Below are positions 63,631 through 64,000 of a stretch of 64,000 nucleotides of DNA, one piece after another (within the stretch, counting starts at the first letter, position 1; each line of letters starts with the position of its first letter). The position numbers and the translations under genes were made by a program. Under the pieces are notes generated by a model, which did not search any database, was not told the DNA's origin, and worked only from the letters and a program-made list of their open reading frames with translations. The stretch comes from JBNKFQ01 sp050289385 (lineage in GTDB: Bacteria > Pseudomonadota > Gammaproteobacteria > Pseudomonadales > Porticoccaceae): assembly GCA_050289385.1 (NCBI GenBank), contig JBNKFQ010000134.1, forward strand, positions 1 to 64,000, written 5' to 3'.

Positions 63631-64000
63631 GTGGAATTTACCAATAACTTTTTTGAAATTTTCAGCTTGCCAGAAGGATGGTCTGTTGACTCAAGGTTAT
63701 TGTCAGAGCGCTATCGACAGATGCAGCGGGAATTTCATCCAGACCGTTTTGCTGACAAGCCGGAGCGCGACAAACTCAGAGCTGTGCAGTGGGCGGCAAC
63801 CGTCAACCAGGCGTTTGATACCCTCAAGTCCCCATTGAAACGCGCCCAGTATTTAATCGGTTTGCAGGGCCTGGACAGTTCCGGTGAATCTACCGTTACC
63901 AGTGATCCGGAGTTTTTGATGGAACAAATGGCTTTGCGTGAGGCGCTTGCCGATTTGCGCGATCAGCAGGAGCCGTTTGCCGCACTCGACGAGTTGCGAG
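63631..64000 (+). CDS. hscB: Co-chaperone HscB (partial, runs off window)
   Basis: A frame from GTG 63631, open to the window end (123 codons visible). It begins VEFTNNFFEIFSLPEGW, the HscB start, and carries the J-domain HPD motif (REFHPDRFADKPERD). The C-terminal helical domain that contacts IscU is partly present. HscB guides IscU to HscA. A competing frame at 63629-63838 is a shadow. The 157-bp gap from iscA, including the repeat array, is larger than usual for this operon. Confidence 0.92.
   Translation, partial: MEFTNNFFEIFSLPEGWSVDSRLLSERYRQMQREFHPDRFADKPERDKLRAVQWAATVNQAFDTLKSPLKRAQYLIGLQGLDSSGESTVTSDPEFLMEQMALREALADLRDQQEPFAALDELR

Noticed and set aside
63629..63838. 69-codon frame starting at 63629
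   Set aside because: It is out of frame with hscB, whose HPD motif and family N-terminus are read from GTG 63631.

Overview
The window looks like a chromosomal piece of a marine-type gammaproteobacterium. I lean towards the Cellvibrionales/Porticoccaceae neighbourhood, which is an inference from gene order and protein style, not a computed placement. The right third is a classic gammaproteobacterial housekeeping backbone: ypjD / ffh / rpsP-rimM-trmD-rplS, then suhB / trmJ / iscR-iscS-iscU-iscA-hscB. The left two thirds are an accessory nutrient-scavenging region rich in TonB-dependent receptors, secreted hydrolases and FecI/FecR regulators.

Layout. 1-240: a non-coding structured element with nested inverted repeats. 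399-7731: a TonB receptor, then a FecI-type sigma factor, FecR and a second TonB receptor. 7833-15425: five exported proteins, namely an unknown secreted protein, a DUF1587/1595/1592/1588/1585 protein with one CxxCH, a Tat-type DUF1552 protein, a three-repeat PF03640-like protein and a tannase/feruloyl-esterase-family enzyme. 15559-18101: an XRE regulator and a serine beta-lactamase-like hydrolase. 18271-22638: a convergent CrbS/CrbR-like (MxtR/ErdR) two-component pair. 22932-26138: a BNR/sortilin-like secreted protein. 26363-29490: a complete phage-shock module with divergent pspF, a sigma-54 promoter and the order small ORF-pspA-mini pspB-pspB-pspC. 29726-31713: a DUF4212 plus sodium:solute symporter pair. 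31821-36851: two tandem Tat-signal DPP-IV-like proteins that both appear to have lost the catalytic serine. 37169-41456: a second FecI-FecR-TonB receptor set. 41774-49314: peptide and D-amino-acid hydrolases (an M18 remnant, DUF885, two N-acyl-D-amino-acid deacylase relatives and a serine hydrolase). 49572-64000: the housekeeping backbone, interleaved with a cupin, acylphosphatase and aldehyde dehydrogenase.

How the parts may work together. The two FecI/FecR/TonB sets should couple sensing of an outer-membrane substrate to expression of its receptor. The periplasmic or surface hydrolases around them would trim the imported or captured material (peptides, N-acyl-D-amino acids, phenolic esters). 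The CrbS/CrbR pair and the DUF4212/SSF symporter suggest handling of acetate or another small carboxylate as a downstream product.

The most unusual sequence-level signals are these. (1) Arrays of perfect 7-bp repeats (TTGGAAG and CGAACAT families) sit immediately after stop codons or in intergenic gaps, three times as inverted pairs. (2) Both tandem DPP-IV-like paralogues keep Asp and His but replace the nucleophile elbow. (3) One D-aminoacylase-like lipoprotein lacks the HxH metal motif. (4) A 33-residue mini-PspB lies inside the psp operon. (5) Six 14-bp direct repeats lie between crbR and the BNR gene. No tRNA, rRNA, CRISPR array, prophage or insertion sequence was recognised.
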